A DNA stretch of 64,000 nucleotides from Sphingobacterium bambusae (GTDB taxonomy: Bacteria > Bacteroidota > Bacteroidia > Sphingobacteriales > Sphingobacteriaceae): NCBI RefSeq assembly GCF_033955345.1, contig NZ_CP138332.1, positions 3,968,001 through 4,032,000 on the forward strand, given 5' to 3'. The position numbers and the translations under genes are program-made. Every line of letters starts with the position of its first letter. Within the stretch, counting starts at the first letter, position 1. The notes under the pieces are model-generated. The model did not search any database. It saw only the letters and a program-made list of their open reading frames with translations, and had not been told where the DNA came from. Shown here one piece after another: positions 44,260 to 53,192 of the stretch.

Positions 44260-45123
44260 ATGAAAATGATTCAATTTAATGTGCCCTCTCCAAAGGATAA
44301 GTCCGTGTATGTGCAGGAGGATAAGTTGTCTGACTTTTATCCTTATTTTCATAAACACGAAGAATACCAGTTCATGTGGATCGTTAAGGGCGAAGGGACG
44401 CTGTTTCTTGCAGATAGCTTTCATCCTTTTCGGGAGAACGATATTTTTCTTTTAGGACCCAACCAACCGCACGTTTTCAAACGCAATGCCGACTCTTTGG
44501 AACATACCGAAGTCGAGTCTGTATCTATCTTCTTTAATCTGAAAGGCTCACTATCCAGCTTGTTCCATATGCCCGAGCTAGGAAGTATCCTTGCCTTTAT
44601 TTTGCAGAATAACAATGGCTTTAAAGTGCCCAACGCTTACACGGGCAGAATCAAGCGAAGAATCGCGCTGCTTAAAAAAGCTGACATGATGGATCAGTTA
44701 CTCAGCTTTTTCTTCTTGCTAAAGGAGCTCAGCTTGGTATCACATGAACTCAAGCCTTTGTCGGTCACTACCGTGCTTAATAAAGACGATGGATTCCTAC
44801 GTATCAACGATGTTTGTCGGTATATAAAGGATAATTTCAGAAGAGCGATCACCTTAGAAGAAGCCGCAGATCATGCAAACCTCACGCCGCAGGCTTTTTG
44901 CCGTTACTTTAAAAAACACACCGGCTTGACCTTTGTCAGCTATTTAAGTGAGTTGCGTATCCAAGAAGCTTGCAAACTCATTACCTCGCAACGGTATGAG
45001 AGTATCGGACTCGTTGCCTATAACTCCGGATTTAATAGTATCACAAATTTTAACCGCGTTTTTCGCTCTGTAACAGGTTTTTCTCCGAAAGAATACTACG
45101 GTCGATACAAAAATAATGTGTAG
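44260..45123 (+). CDS. AraC family transcriptional regulator
   Basis: 287 residues. The N-terminal cupin-like sensor covers about residues 1-130 (HKHEEYQFMWIVKGEGTL; ENDIFLLGPNQPHVFKRN). The C-terminal double helix-turn-helix covers about 185-285, with ITLEEAADHANLTPQAFCR and IGLVAYNSGFNSITNFNR followed by FRSVTGFSPKEYY. It sits 96 bases before the hydroxyproline operon on the same strand and is the obvious candidate activator of it, perhaps responding to a hydroxyproline-derived metabolite. That link is from position only. Confidence 0.93.
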   Translation: MKMIQFNVPSPKDKSVYVQEDKLSDFYPYFHKHEEYQFMWIVKGEGTLFLADSFHPFRENDIFLLGPNQPHVFKRNADSLEHTEVESVSIFFNLKGSLSSLFHMPELGSILAFILQNNNGFKVPNAYTGRIKRRIALLKKADMMDQLLSFFFLLKELSLVSHELKPLSVTTVLNKDDGFLRINDVCRYIKDNFRRAITLEEAADHANLTPQAFCRYFKKHTGLTFVSYLSELRIQEACKLITSQRYESIGLVAYNSGFNSITNFNRVFRSVTGFSPKEYYGRYKNNV

Positions 45124-45192
45124 CATCGGGCATGTGTTAAAATATGGTGAGTTTTGATTAAATCTCGATTAGCAAATTACTCGAATAGGCCA

Positions 45193-45200
45193 TAGTTTTG
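45193..45200 (+). promoter_or_regulatory. Candidate -7 box of the hydroxyproline operon
   Basis: TAGTTTTG matches TAnnTTTG, 19 bases before ATG 45220. No TTG lies at the normal -33 distance, which would fit a promoter that needs an activator such as the AraC protein. Confidence 0.4.
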
Positions 45201-45219
45201 AAAAAAACAATTATTATTT

Positions 45220-46119
45220 ATGGCTAATTTAAATTGGAGTGGAATTTTCCCGGCGATGTTAACACCATTTCACGAAAATGGTGAGTTAAACTTAGAAATG
45301 CTTTCTGTCAACATTGAAGCGCAGCTTGCTGCGGGGATTCATGGGTTGATTTTAGCCGGATCTTTGGGCGAAGCAAGTACATTGACTACAGACGAGAAAT
45401 TCGAGTTGCTAGCATATACGTTAAAGGTGGTGAATGGCCGTGTTCCCGTATTGCTTAATCTTACAGAGAATACAACGAAGGCAGCAGTAGAGTTTGCTAA
45501 ACGGGCAGAGCAGGAAGGTGCGGATGGTTTGATGGTGCTTCCTCCGATGCGTTATAAAGGAGATGATCGTGAAGTCGTTGCTTATTTCAAAGCAATAGCA
45601 CAAAGCTCGGCATTACCGATCTTGGTGTACAATAACCCGGTTGATTATGCTACCTATATATCGTTGGATATGTTTGAAGAGTTGTTGCAGGAGCCAACCA
45701 TACAAGCGGTCAAAGAATCAACAAGAGACTTAACAAATATTACTAGATTACGCAACCGCTTTGGCGATCGCTTAAAGATTCTTGGGGGTGTAGATACTAT
45801 TTTCTTAGAGTCTATCGCACTAGGAGCAGATGGTATCGTCGGTGGATTGGTAGATGCTTTCCCGAAAGAAACCTACGCTATTTACGACTTGGTAAAAAAA
45901 GGTGAATTAGAAAAAGCATTAGAAATCTACAGATGGTTTATGCCGCTTTTGGAACTTGATATCCACCCTAAGCTCGTGCAATACATCAAACTTGCCGCCA
46001 GTAAAGTAGACCTTAGCACACCGTTCACACGTGCGCCTCGATTGGAGCTTGTCGGTGAAGAAAAAGAAGCTATTACTAAAATAATCGACGATGCATTAGC
46101 ATCAAGACCTCAACTTTAA
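45220..46119 (+). CDS. DHDPS-family aldolase/deaminase, probable 1-pyrroline-4-hydroxy-2-carboxylate deaminase
   Basis: 299 residues, the normal length for the DapA/NAL superfamily. The Schiff-base lysine is Lys165 in AVKESTRDL and the catalytic tyrosine Tyr137 in ILVYNNPVDY; AGSLGEASTLTTDEK is the family's substrate loop. On sequence alone it could be DapA or another lyase, but the next three genes encode an aldehyde dehydrogenase, a 4-hydroxyproline epimerase and a D-amino acid oxidase, so its expected step is the deamination and dehydration of 1-pyrroline-4-hydroxy-2-carboxylate to 2-oxoglutarate semialdehyde. It is the first gene of the operon; the next starts five bases after its stop. 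Confidence 0.88.
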   Translation: MANLNWSGIFPAMLTPFHENGELNLEMLSVNIEAQLAAGIHGLILAGSLGEASTLTTDEKFELLAYTLKVVNGRVPVLLNLTENTTKAAVEFAKRAEQEGADGLMVLPPMRYKGDDREVVAYFKAIAQSSALPILVYNNPVDYATYISLDMFEELLQEPTIQAVKESTRDLTNITRLRNRFGDRLKILGGVDTIFLESIALGADGIVGGLVDAFPKETYAIYDLVKKGELEKALEIYRWFMPLLELDIHPKLVQYIKLAASKVDLSTPFTRAPRLELVGEEKEAITKIIDDALASRPQL

Positions 46120-46123
46120 TTTT

Positions 46124-47584
46124 ATGCGTATTGATATGTCCAATGAACAAATCCATGCTATAGTTCAAGATTCTTTAATTGGATACCAGTATTTACAGAA
46201 AATTTCGCTGGCAGAGCGTGCTTCCTTGATGCACGCCATTGCCGACGAAATCGAAGCTTTGGGCGATGAGCTTATCCAAGCGGCCCATGCCGAATCGGCG
46301 CTACCCTTACCTCGATTGCAAGGTGAAAAAGGTCGTACCGTCAACCAGTGGCGATCATACGCCAACGCGGTGAAGACTGGTATCTATGCCGAAGCCCGTA
46401 TTGATAAGGGCGATGGTGCCGCGAAGGCAGATATTCGAAAATATAACAAAGGGATAGGGCCTGTAGCCGTTTTTGGTGCAAGCAATTTCCCTTTCGCGTT
46501 TTCTACGGCCGGTGGTGATACCGCTAGCGCTGTAGGAGCGGGCTGTTCCGTTATTTTCAAGGAACATCCTGGACACCCCAATACTTCGAAGATCATGGCT
46601 GGCGCTATCGCGCAGGGCATAGCCAAATTTGGCGCTCCAGCCGCTGTGTTTGGCTATGTCGAGGGCGCAGCACATGCCGTAGGCGAAGCGCTGGTTCTCC
46701 ATCCTGCGGTTAAAGCGGTGGCTTTTACAGGTTCTTTTCGTGGTGGTAAAGCCTTGTTTGACCTTGGCGCACAACGCCAAGAGCCTATTCCTGTTTTCGC
46801 AGAAATGGGTAGTGTAAACCCCGTGTTCGCACTGCCGAATTATTTGGCAGAAAATCTAGAAGCTTTTGCCACGCAGTACGTCGGATCCCTCACATTGGGC
46901 GTAGGACAATTCTGCACCAATCCAGGCCTCCTCATTGCCGTGAAAAGTGAAGCCCTCGATGCATTTAAAGAGCGCTTGGAAACCGAGGTGAAAAAAGTAG
47001 CCGAAGCAACAATGCTTCATGAAGGCATAGCACAAGCCTATGCGCAAGCAAAGGGCAAGCTGTCTAGCCAACCCGATGTGGCACTTATTGCAGAAGGTCT
47101 TTCTTCCGATTCATCGCAAGCCGTAGCTGCTCTTTACAGCACTTCTGCAACTACCTTTTTGGCGAATGCTGTTCTTGGCGAGGAAGTGTTTGGGCCTACT
47201 GGTCTCTTGATCGAGTGTGATGATGAAGCACAGTTGATTGCAGTGCTGCAGGCGCTAGGCGGCCAATTGACAATTACCTTTGCGGCTACCGTAGCGGATA
47301 TTCAACAACAGGCTGACTTATTTGCGCTGGCGCAGGAAAAATGCGGTCGTTTGCTTTTCAACGGTATGCCTACAGGCGTAGAAGTGGTTTATGCCATGCA
47401 GCATGGCGGCCCTTTCCCTTCCACTACCGACAGTCGTTTTACCTCCGTTGGTCCAGATGCCGTAAAACGATTTTTACGCCCATTAAGCTTCCAAAATTGG
47501 CCGAACGAGTTTTTACCGTTGGAGCTTCAAGATGAGAATCCCTTGGCTATAGAACGGGTCGTTGACAACAACAGAACCGTCTAA
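46124..47584 (+). CDS. Aldehyde dehydrogenase, probable 2-oxoglutarate semialdehyde dehydrogenase
   Basis: 486 residues; ATG 46136 (MSNEQIHAI) is an alternative start. The NAD(P)-binding GPVAVFGASNFPFAFSTAGG, KAVAFTGSFRGGKALFD, the catalytic Glu in PVFAEMGSVNPVF and the nucleophile Cys264 in GVGQFCTNPG are all present. The FGASNFPFAFSTAGGDTASA segment and MGSVNP are typical of the 2-oxoglutarate semialdehyde dehydrogenase group of this superfamily. In the operon it would do the last step of hydroxyproline breakdown, giving 2-oxoglutarate for the TCA cycle. Confidence 0.92.
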   Translation: MRIDMSNEQIHAIVQDSLIGYQYLQKISLAERASLMHAIADEIEALGDELIQAAHAESALPLPRLQGEKGRTVNQWRSYANAVKTGIYAEARIDKGDGAAKADIRKYNKGIGPVAVFGASNFPFAFSTAGGDTASAVGAGCSVIFKEHPGHPNTSKIMAGAIAQGIAKFGAPAAVFGYVEGAAHAVGEALVLHPAVKAVAFTGSFRGGKALFDLGAQRQEPIPVFAEMGSVNPVFALPNYLAENLEAFATQYVGSLTLGVGQFCTNPGLLIAVKSEALDAFKERLETEVKKVAEATMLHEGIAQAYAQAKGKLSSQPDVALIAEGLSSDSSQAVAALYSTSATTFLANAVLGEEVFGPTGLLIECDDEAQLIAVLQALGGQLTITFAATVADIQQQADLFALAQEKCGRLLFNGMPTGVEVVYAMQHGGPFPSTTDSRFTSVGPDAVKRFLRPLSFQNWPNEFLPLELQDENPLAIERVVDNNRTV

Positions 47585-47605
47585 TAGTCGATATATACCG
47601 AGGCA

Positions 47606-47656
47606 CAGCATAGGGGCACGCAGAAGATTTCAAGATCTTCACTTGGCCCTATGCTG
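47606..47656 (+). promoter_or_regulatory. Two-tier intercistronic hairpin
   Basis: The outer stem CAGCATAGGG (47606-47615) pairs with CCCTATGCTG (47647-47656), and an inner stem GAAGAT (47623-47628) pairs with ATCTTC (47635-47640). It lies in the longest gap of the operon (103 bases, dehydrogenase to epimerase). CTACCGGTTCTTTTAG follows, only a weak T-run. It may be a partial terminator or a message-stability element. Confidence 0.6.
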
Positions 47657-47687
47657 CTACCGGTTCTTTTAGCAGTTAAGTAAGCAA

Positions 47688-48686
47688 ATGAAAAAGACAT
47701 TTTTTTGTATAGACTCCCATACATGCGGTTGTCCTGTTCGCTTGGTAGCAGGGGGCGCGCCACTTCTTCGCGGAAACTCCATGATGGAGCGGCGTTTGCA
47801 TTTTATGGAGGAGTATGATTGGATCCGTAAAGGACTGATGTTCGAGCCTCGTGGTCACGATATGATGAGCGGAAGCATGCTTTACCCTCCGGTAGATCCA
47901 CAGAACGATATTGCCGTGCTCTACATTGAGACAAGCGGCTGCCTCCCTATGTGCGGGCATGGTACCATAGGTACCGTGACGATAGCTATTGAAGAAGGCT
48001 TGGTTATCCCGAAAATTCCCGGCAAGCTACGCTTAGAAACACCAGCAGGCCTGGTGTTGATCGATTATAAGCAGGTGGGTGAGAAGGTGGAAACCGTGAA
48101 GCTGACCAACGTACGGTCTTTTCTGTACAGTGAAGATCTTGTTGTCGACTGTCCCGATCTTGGTGAGATCCGAGTGGATGTGGCTTATGGCGGTAACTTT
48201 TACGGTATCATCGATCCACAGGCAAATTTTGAAGACATCAGTGCTTTCACAGCCAGCCAGTTGATCCACTATGGAAAGATCATCCGTCGCCTGTTGAATG
48301 AGAAATATGAGTTTATCCATCCAGAAGATGCCAATATTCACGGGCTAAGCCATATACAATGGACGGGCAAACCAACGAAGGAAAATTCTTCGGGGCGCAA
48401 TGCGGTACTCGTGGGGGAAAATGCGCTCGATCGTTCTCCCTGCGGAACGGGTACATCAGCACGTATGGCACAATGGTTTGCAAAAGGTAAGTTGAAGGCG
48501 GGCGAGGCATTTATCCACGAGAGCTACATCGGTTCTCAGTTTACGGGCAAAATCGAAGACGCCGTCACGGTGGCTGGAAAACCGGCTATTATCCCTTCCG
48601 TAGAAGGATGGGCACGAATAACGGGCTACAACACCATATTTATCGATGATAATGATCCTTATAGAGAAGGATTTCAAGTAATGTAA
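47688..48686 (+). CDS. 4-hydroxyproline epimerase (proline racemase family)
   Basis: 332 residues, no signal peptide. Both catalytic cysteines are present: Cys89 in LPMCGHGTIG and Cys252 in DRSPCGTGTSA. Two cysteines mean an epimerase or racemase, not the dehydratase variants in which one is replaced by Ser or Thr. CIDSHTCGCPVRLV and GNSMMERRLHF at the start are typical of the 4-hydroxyproline 2-epimerase group. It would convert trans-4-hydroxy-L-proline to cis-4-hydroxy-D-proline, the first step of the pathway, with the D-amino acid oxidase gene 24 bases downstream. Confidence 0.94.
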   Translation: MKKTFFCIDSHTCGCPVRLVAGGAPLLRGNSMMERRLHFMEEYDWIRKGLMFEPRGHDMMSGSMLYPPVDPQNDIAVLYIETSGCLPMCGHGTIGTVTIAIEEGLVIPKIPGKLRLETPAGLVLIDYKQVGEKVETVKLTNVRSFLYSEDLVVDCPDLGEIRVDVAYGGNFYGIIDPQANFEDISAFTASQLIHYGKIIRRLLNEKYEFIHPEDANIHGLSHIQWTGKPTKENSSGRNAVLVGENALDRSPCGTGTSARMAQWFAKGKLKAGEAFIHESYIGSQFTGKIEDAVTVAGKPAIIPSVEGWARITGYNTIFIDDNDPYREGFQVM

Positions 48687-48710
48687 TTTTAAAATAATAA
48701 GAAGCGTAAC

Positions 48711-49970
48711 GTGGAAACAAATAAAGGAACCGTGGTGGTTATTGGTGCTGGGATAGCGGGGCTGTCATCAGCTTTTTATTTAGTGCAGGAAGGATGGAAG
48801 GTTGTTATTCTAGAGAAAAATACGCTGGAAGACAACTGTTCCTATGGCAATGCGGGGATGATCGTTCCGAGCCATTTTACACCGTTGGCGGCACCCGGCA
48901 TTGTGGCGCAGGGGATAAAATGGATGTTCGACAGCAAAAGTCCGTTTTACGTTCGGCCAAATTTGAGCTGGAACTTGGTAGACTGGGGACTCAAGTTTTT
49001 AAAGCATGCCAATAAAGCTCATGTGGATCGGCATGCCGAAGCAATACGCGATCTGAACCTATACAGCAGCGGCTTATACGACGGCTTGGCGGAAACGCCC
49101 GGTTTTGATTTCGAGCTCGAGCAAACGGGTATTATGATGCTCTATAAAAGTAAAGAAGTACAGCATGAAGAAATAGAACTCGCAAAGCGTGCACAAGATT
49201 TGAACCTGGATGTGGACATCCTCGATGCCCAGCAGGTGCAAGCCTTGGAGCCTCAGCTGAAGCTGGATGTTTTGGGCGCTGCCTTTTACAAATGTGACGG
49301 TAAGCTGTATCCACCGAAACTGATGCAGCAGTTGATTGATTTCTTGAAGGCGCGCGGGGTAGAGTTTCATCCGCAAACGACTGTAACCAACTTTGTGCGA
49401 TCTGGACAAAAAGTGAAGGAGGTATTGACGAACAAAGGTAGTTTTGCCGTTGATGAAGTGATCGTGACGGCTGGCGCCTATTTGCCGCAATTAACCTCCA
49501 AATTGAGCCTCAAAACACCGTTGATGCCGGGTAAAGGCTACTCCTTTATGTACAGCCCCGAAGAAAATAAAACATTGAAACATGCGGCGCTGCTCTTGGA
49601 AGCGCGTGTGGCAGTGACGCCGATGAATGGCCAAATCCGCTTTAGCGGCACCATGGAACTGGGATCGGCTAATGACACGATATACAGCAATCGAGTGAAA
49701 GGTATTGTTGAATCCATACCGAAATATTTTCCCGAGCTTGATGTGGCCTATCCAGAAGACAAGATATGGTTTGGCTATCGTCCATGCCCGCCTGATGGCC
49801 TTCCTTATTTGGGCCGAGTGTCCAAGTTGTCCAATGTCACGATCGCTGCCGGTGGCGGCATGATGGGACTCAGTCTAGGGCCTGCATTTGGAAAGGCTGT
49901 CGCCGACATATTGGCCGGCCGAAAAACCGAAACCGATATCAGCGCTTTCAGTCCGGATAGATTTGATTGA
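48711..49970 (+). CDS. FAD-dependent D-amino acid oxidoreductase, probable D-hydroxyproline oxidase/dehydrogenase
   Basis: 419 residues starting at GTG 48711, which is directly before TVVVIGAGIAGLSSAFYLV, the FAD-binding loop; no ATG fits. The DAO/DadA fold is seen through ILEKNTLEDNCSYGNAGM, VDEVIVTAGAYLPQL and the C-terminal GYRPCPPDGLPYLGR and AAGGGMMGLSLGPAFGK. Known cis-4-hydroxy-D-proline dehydrogenases of this single-subunit kind make 1-pyrroline-4-hydroxy-2-carboxylate. The operon position between epimerase and deaminase functions supports that reaction over plain D-alanine oxidation. Confidence 0.92.
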   Translation: METNKGTVVVIGAGIAGLSSAFYLVQEGWKVVILEKNTLEDNCSYGNAGMIVPSHFTPLAAPGIVAQGIKWMFDSKSPFYVRPNLSWNLVDWGLKFLKHANKAHVDRHAEAIRDLNLYSSGLYDGLAETPGFDFELEQTGIMMLYKSKEVQHEEIELAKRAQDLNLDVDILDAQQVQALEPQLKLDVLGAAFYKCDGKLYPPKLMQQLIDFLKARGVEFHPQTTVTNFVRSGQKVKEVLTNKGSFAVDEVIVTAGAYLPQLTSKLSLKTPLMPGKGYSFMYSPEENKTLKHAALLLEARVAVTPMNGQIRFSGTMELGSANDTIYSNRVKGIVESIPKYFPELDVAYPEDKIWFGYRPCPPDGLPYLGRVSKLSNVTIAAGGGMMGLSLGPAFGKAVADILAGRKTETDISAFSPDRFD

Positions 49971-49995
49971 AAAACATAAATAACCTCTGTAAATT

Positions 49996-51762
49996 ATGAC
50001 ATCGATACGTAAACTAACCAGAAATTCAGTCCTCTGTCTTTCGCTACTCTTTTCCTACCAAATGACCACTGCACAAAACGAAGATCTGTATGCACATACC
50101 ACGCCGATAGAACCACTCATCGTCCAATACGGGCATGATGTGCAGGCGATAAACTATTTTTATGGGCCTATGCCCAAAGGCTGGGGAAACCAGTATGCGG
50201 CGGCATCTCCCGAGCAGATACAGCGTTTACTGACGCTTGATCAATCCTACCTCGACAAGCTTAAAGCATTTCCATACGCTAAATTGGAAACCAATGGTCA
50301 GGTAGATTTTGTTTTGCTCAAGCGCAAGGTGACGCAGGATATGGAGGAACTACAGGGCAATAAACAGACCTATGAACGTCTGGCAAAGTTCTTACCTTTT
50401 GACAAGGCAATTTACGATTGGGAGAAATTGCGGAGAAGGGGTACGGTTATCGATGGCGAGGCTATCGCAAAGACACTGGACCAAGCGGCCAAAAGTGTGG
50501 ACAAAGCGCAGGCCGATCTGGAGTCGGTAAAGTCCTTGCCCTATCAGGATGTTAATTTCCTGAAGGAGACGTTAAACTCCCTAAAGCTACGCTTATCTAG
50601 CGCTTACGACTTTTACAATGGCTACGATCCGATGTTCTCTTGGTGGGGGCCTGCTGCCTATAAGAAGTTGGTCGAGAAATTGGATGCTTACAGTGAAAAG
50701 CTGGCAGCAAAAAGCGACTGGAAAGTATTTGACGATGGTAGCATGATTGGCGGAACGCCCATTGGTCGTCAAGAACTGAACAAACAGTTGAAGGACGAGA
50801 TGATCGCCTACACGGCAGATGATCTGCTTCGCCTTGCAAACCAAGAGTTTGCTTGGTGCGAGGCCGAACTACTCAAAGCATCCAAAGAAATGGGTTTTGG
50901 CAACGATTGGAAAGCCGCTCAGGAGAAAGTGAAAAATTCTTACGTACCGGTAGGCCATCAGCCCGAGCTGATTTTGAAATTGTATAATGATGCCCAACAA
51001 TTCATCCAAAAGAATGAACTGATGGATATCCCTGCCTTGGCTGATGAAACTTGGGGTATGATCATGATGACCCCTGAGCGTCAGTTGGTGAATCCCTTTT
51101 TCACGGGAGGGCGTGAAATCAGTATCTCGTACCCAACAGATGGAATGACGCAGGAGCAGAAGCTCATGAGTATGCGTGGCAACAATCCTTACTTTTCACG
51201 AGGAACGGTGCAGCACGAGCTGAACCCTGGCCACCACCTGCAATACTTTATGAACAGAAGGCATAAGCCCTATCGCGAACGGGCCTTCAATACGCCATTT
51301 TGGACGGAAGGATGGACCCTATACTGGGAGCTCTTACTATATAGCAAAGGGTTTGCCCACACGCCCGAAGAGCGTATCGGTATGTTGTTTTGGCGTATGC
51401 ACCGCTGTGCTCGGATAACCTTCAGCATTAAGTTCCACTTAGGCGAATGGACCCCACAGCAATGTATAAACTATTTAGTCGATAAGGTCGGATTCGAGAC
51501 TGCAAATGCTCATGGTGAGGTGAAGCGCTCGTTCGAAGGTGGTTACAGCCCGTTGTACCAGTTGGCCTACCTCGTGGGCGGGCTACAGTTGATGAGTATC
51601 AAAAACGAGCTGGTCGACAGCGGCAAGATGTCGTATAAACAGTTTCACGATCAAGTGATCAAGGAAAACTATATGCCCATGGAGATGCTACGCGCAATCA
51701 TGACCAAGCAGAAGCTTGCTGCGGATCATGAGGCTACTTGGAAGTTTTACAAGTTCAACTAG
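49996..51762 (+). CDS. DUF885 family secreted putative peptidase
   Basis: 588 residues with a signal peptide (SVLCLSLLFSYQMTTAQ). The zinc-type motif is VQHELNPGHHLQYF (about residue 407), followed by TPFWTEGWTLYWE, whose glutamate is a probable third ligand; this HELxPGHH/EGW pair is characteristic of DUF885. The family is helical and resembles M3/M32-type metallopeptidases. Activity on proline-containing or other short peptides is plausible but not shown here. It lies between the catabolic enzymes and the permease, eight bases before the latter, so it likely acts on periplasmic peptides that feed the operon. Confidence 0.9.
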   Translation: MTSIRKLTRNSVLCLSLLFSYQMTTAQNEDLYAHTTPIEPLIVQYGHDVQAINYFYGPMPKGWGNQYAAASPEQIQRLLTLDQSYLDKLKAFPYAKLETNGQVDFVLLKRKVTQDMEELQGNKQTYERLAKFLPFDKAIYDWEKLRRRGTVIDGEAIAKTLDQAAKSVDKAQADLESVKSLPYQDVNFLKETLNSLKLRLSSAYDFYNGYDPMFSWWGPAAYKKLVEKLDAYSEKLAAKSDWKVFDDGSMIGGTPIGRQELNKQLKDEMIAYTADDLLRLANQEFAWCEAELLKASKEMGFGNDWKAAQEKVKNSYVPVGHQPELILKLYNDAQQFIQKNELMDIPALADETWGMIMMTPERQLVNPFFTGGREISISYPTDGMTQEQKLMSMRGNNPYFSRGTVQHELNPGHHLQYFMNRRHKPYRERAFNTPFWTEGWTLYWELLLYSKGFAHTPEERIGMLFWRMHRCARITFSIKFHLGEWTPQQCINYLVDKVGFETANAHGEVKRSFEGGYSPLYQLAYLVGGLQLMSIKNELVDSGKMSYKQFHDQVIKENYMPMEMLRAIMTKQKLAADHEATWKFYKFN

Positions 51763-51770
51763 AGACATCC

Positions 51771-53192
51771 ATGGAAAACACGAATACGTCGTTCCATAAA
51801 TCTATGGGACTGTTGGATGCCACCATGCTGGTTGCCGGCAGTATGATCGGATCCGGAATTTTTATTGTTTCGGCCGACATTGCGCGCAACACCGGTTCGG
51901 TGGGTTGGATGATGTTGATTTGGGTGATCTGTGGATTTATGACGCTTACCGCTGCGCTGACCTATGGGGAGCTAAGCGCCATGTTTCCCAAAGCCGGCGG
52001 ACAATATGTATATCTTCGGGAGGCTTACAACCCACTGGTCAGTTTTGTATTCGGATGGACCTTCTTTGCGGTTATCCAAACAGCGACTATTGCTGCGGTA
52101 GGCGTAGCCTTCGCGAAATTCACTGCTTACCTGTTTCCTTTTTTGGATGAGGATGTCTATGTGCTGGTCTTGGGCGATTACCACGTATCCTCTGCGCAGT
52201 TACTTTCTATTGGCGTGATCATCCTCCTGACTTTTATTAATTCCCGAGGTATTAATAGCGGAAAAACTGTTCAAACCACCCTGACCCTCATCAAAATCGT
52301 TAGTTTACTTCTGTTGATCCTTTTCGGATTTTTGGCGCTTAAGCATGAAATTTGGAAGATCAACTGGTTGAATGCAGATATTTGGAACCTTCGCCGCTTA
52401 AATTTTGATGGTTCTTTTGACGATTACAGCACATTTGGTGCGTTCGGCGCCATATCTGCCGCCTTGGTAGGGGCGCTGTTCAGTAGCGACTCTTGGCATT
52501 CGTCATCGTCCGTTGCCGGCGAGATCAAAAATCCCCAACGCAACATTGGATTAAGTTTAGCCTTGGGAACCACCATTGTGACCGTTATTTACATCCTGAC
52601 CAACTTGATGTATACCGGGGTGTTGGATCTGCATCAAATGGTCAATGCGCCGAAGGATCGCGTGGCCATGAGTGCGGCGCAAGAAATCTTCGGGCCGGTA
52701 GGCATTACTATTATCGCCGTGATGATCATGATCAGTACCTTCGGGTGTAATAATGGAATCATCCTTTCCGGTGCCCGTGTATACTATTCTATGGCGCAGG
52801 ATGGACTGTTCTTTAAGAAGGTCGGAACCTTGAATAAAAATGCTGTCCCTGCTTATGCCTTATGGATTCAGTGCTTGGTGGCCTGCCTTTGGTGTTTGAG
52901 CGGCAAGTATGGCGATCTGCTGGATATGATTACCTGTGTGGTCGTTGTATTCTACGTTCTTGCCGTTGCGGGTGTTATCCGCTTGCGCATCACGCGGCCT
53001 GATTTGGAAAGACCTTATAAAGCTTTCGGCTATCCAGTGCTGCCCATCATTTACATCATTATGGGCTTAGCCTTTATTATCCTTATGTTGGTGTACAAAC
53101 CCGATTACACCGTCCCAGGTATATTAATTGCGTTGGCCGGCGTCCCTATATTCTATTTTGTTAACAAGAAGCCTAAGAACCATGTACAATAA
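51771..53192 (+). CDS. APC family amino acid permease
   Basis: 473 residues from ATG 51771 (MENTNTSFHKSMGLLDATM); the frame opens at 51738, inside the previous gene. About 12 membrane helices. Helix 1 contains VAGSMIGSGIFIVSADIA, the unwound substrate loop of the APC superfamily, and GGQYVYLREAYNP and FSSDSWHSSSSVAGEIKNP are further family marks. It most resembles the L-type/serine-threonine exchanger branch. In this operon the expected cargo is hydroxyproline, proline or short prolyl compounds (inference). Its end overlaps the start of the peptidase gene by 11 bases. Confidence 0.93.
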   Translation: MENTNTSFHKSMGLLDATMLVAGSMIGSGIFIVSADIARNTGSVGWMMLIWVICGFMTLTAALTYGELSAMFPKAGGQYVYLREAYNPLVSFVFGWTFFAVIQTATIAAVGVAFAKFTAYLFPFLDEDVYVLVLGDYHVSSAQLLSIGVIILLTFINSRGINSGKTVQTTLTLIKIVSLLLLILFGFLALKHEIWKINWLNADIWNLRRLNFDGSFDDYSTFGAFGAISAALVGALFSSDSWHSSSSVAGEIKNPQRNIGLSLALGTTIVTVIYILTNLMYTGVLDLHQMVNAPKDRVAMSAAQEIFGPVGITIIAVMIMISTFGCNNGIILSGARVYYSMAQDGLFFKKVGTLNKNAVPAYALWIQCLVACLWCLSGKYGDLLDMITCVVVVFYVLAVAGVIRLRITRPDLERPYKAFGYPVLPIIYIIMGLAFIILMLVYKPDYTVPGILIALAGVPIFYFVNKKPKNHVQ

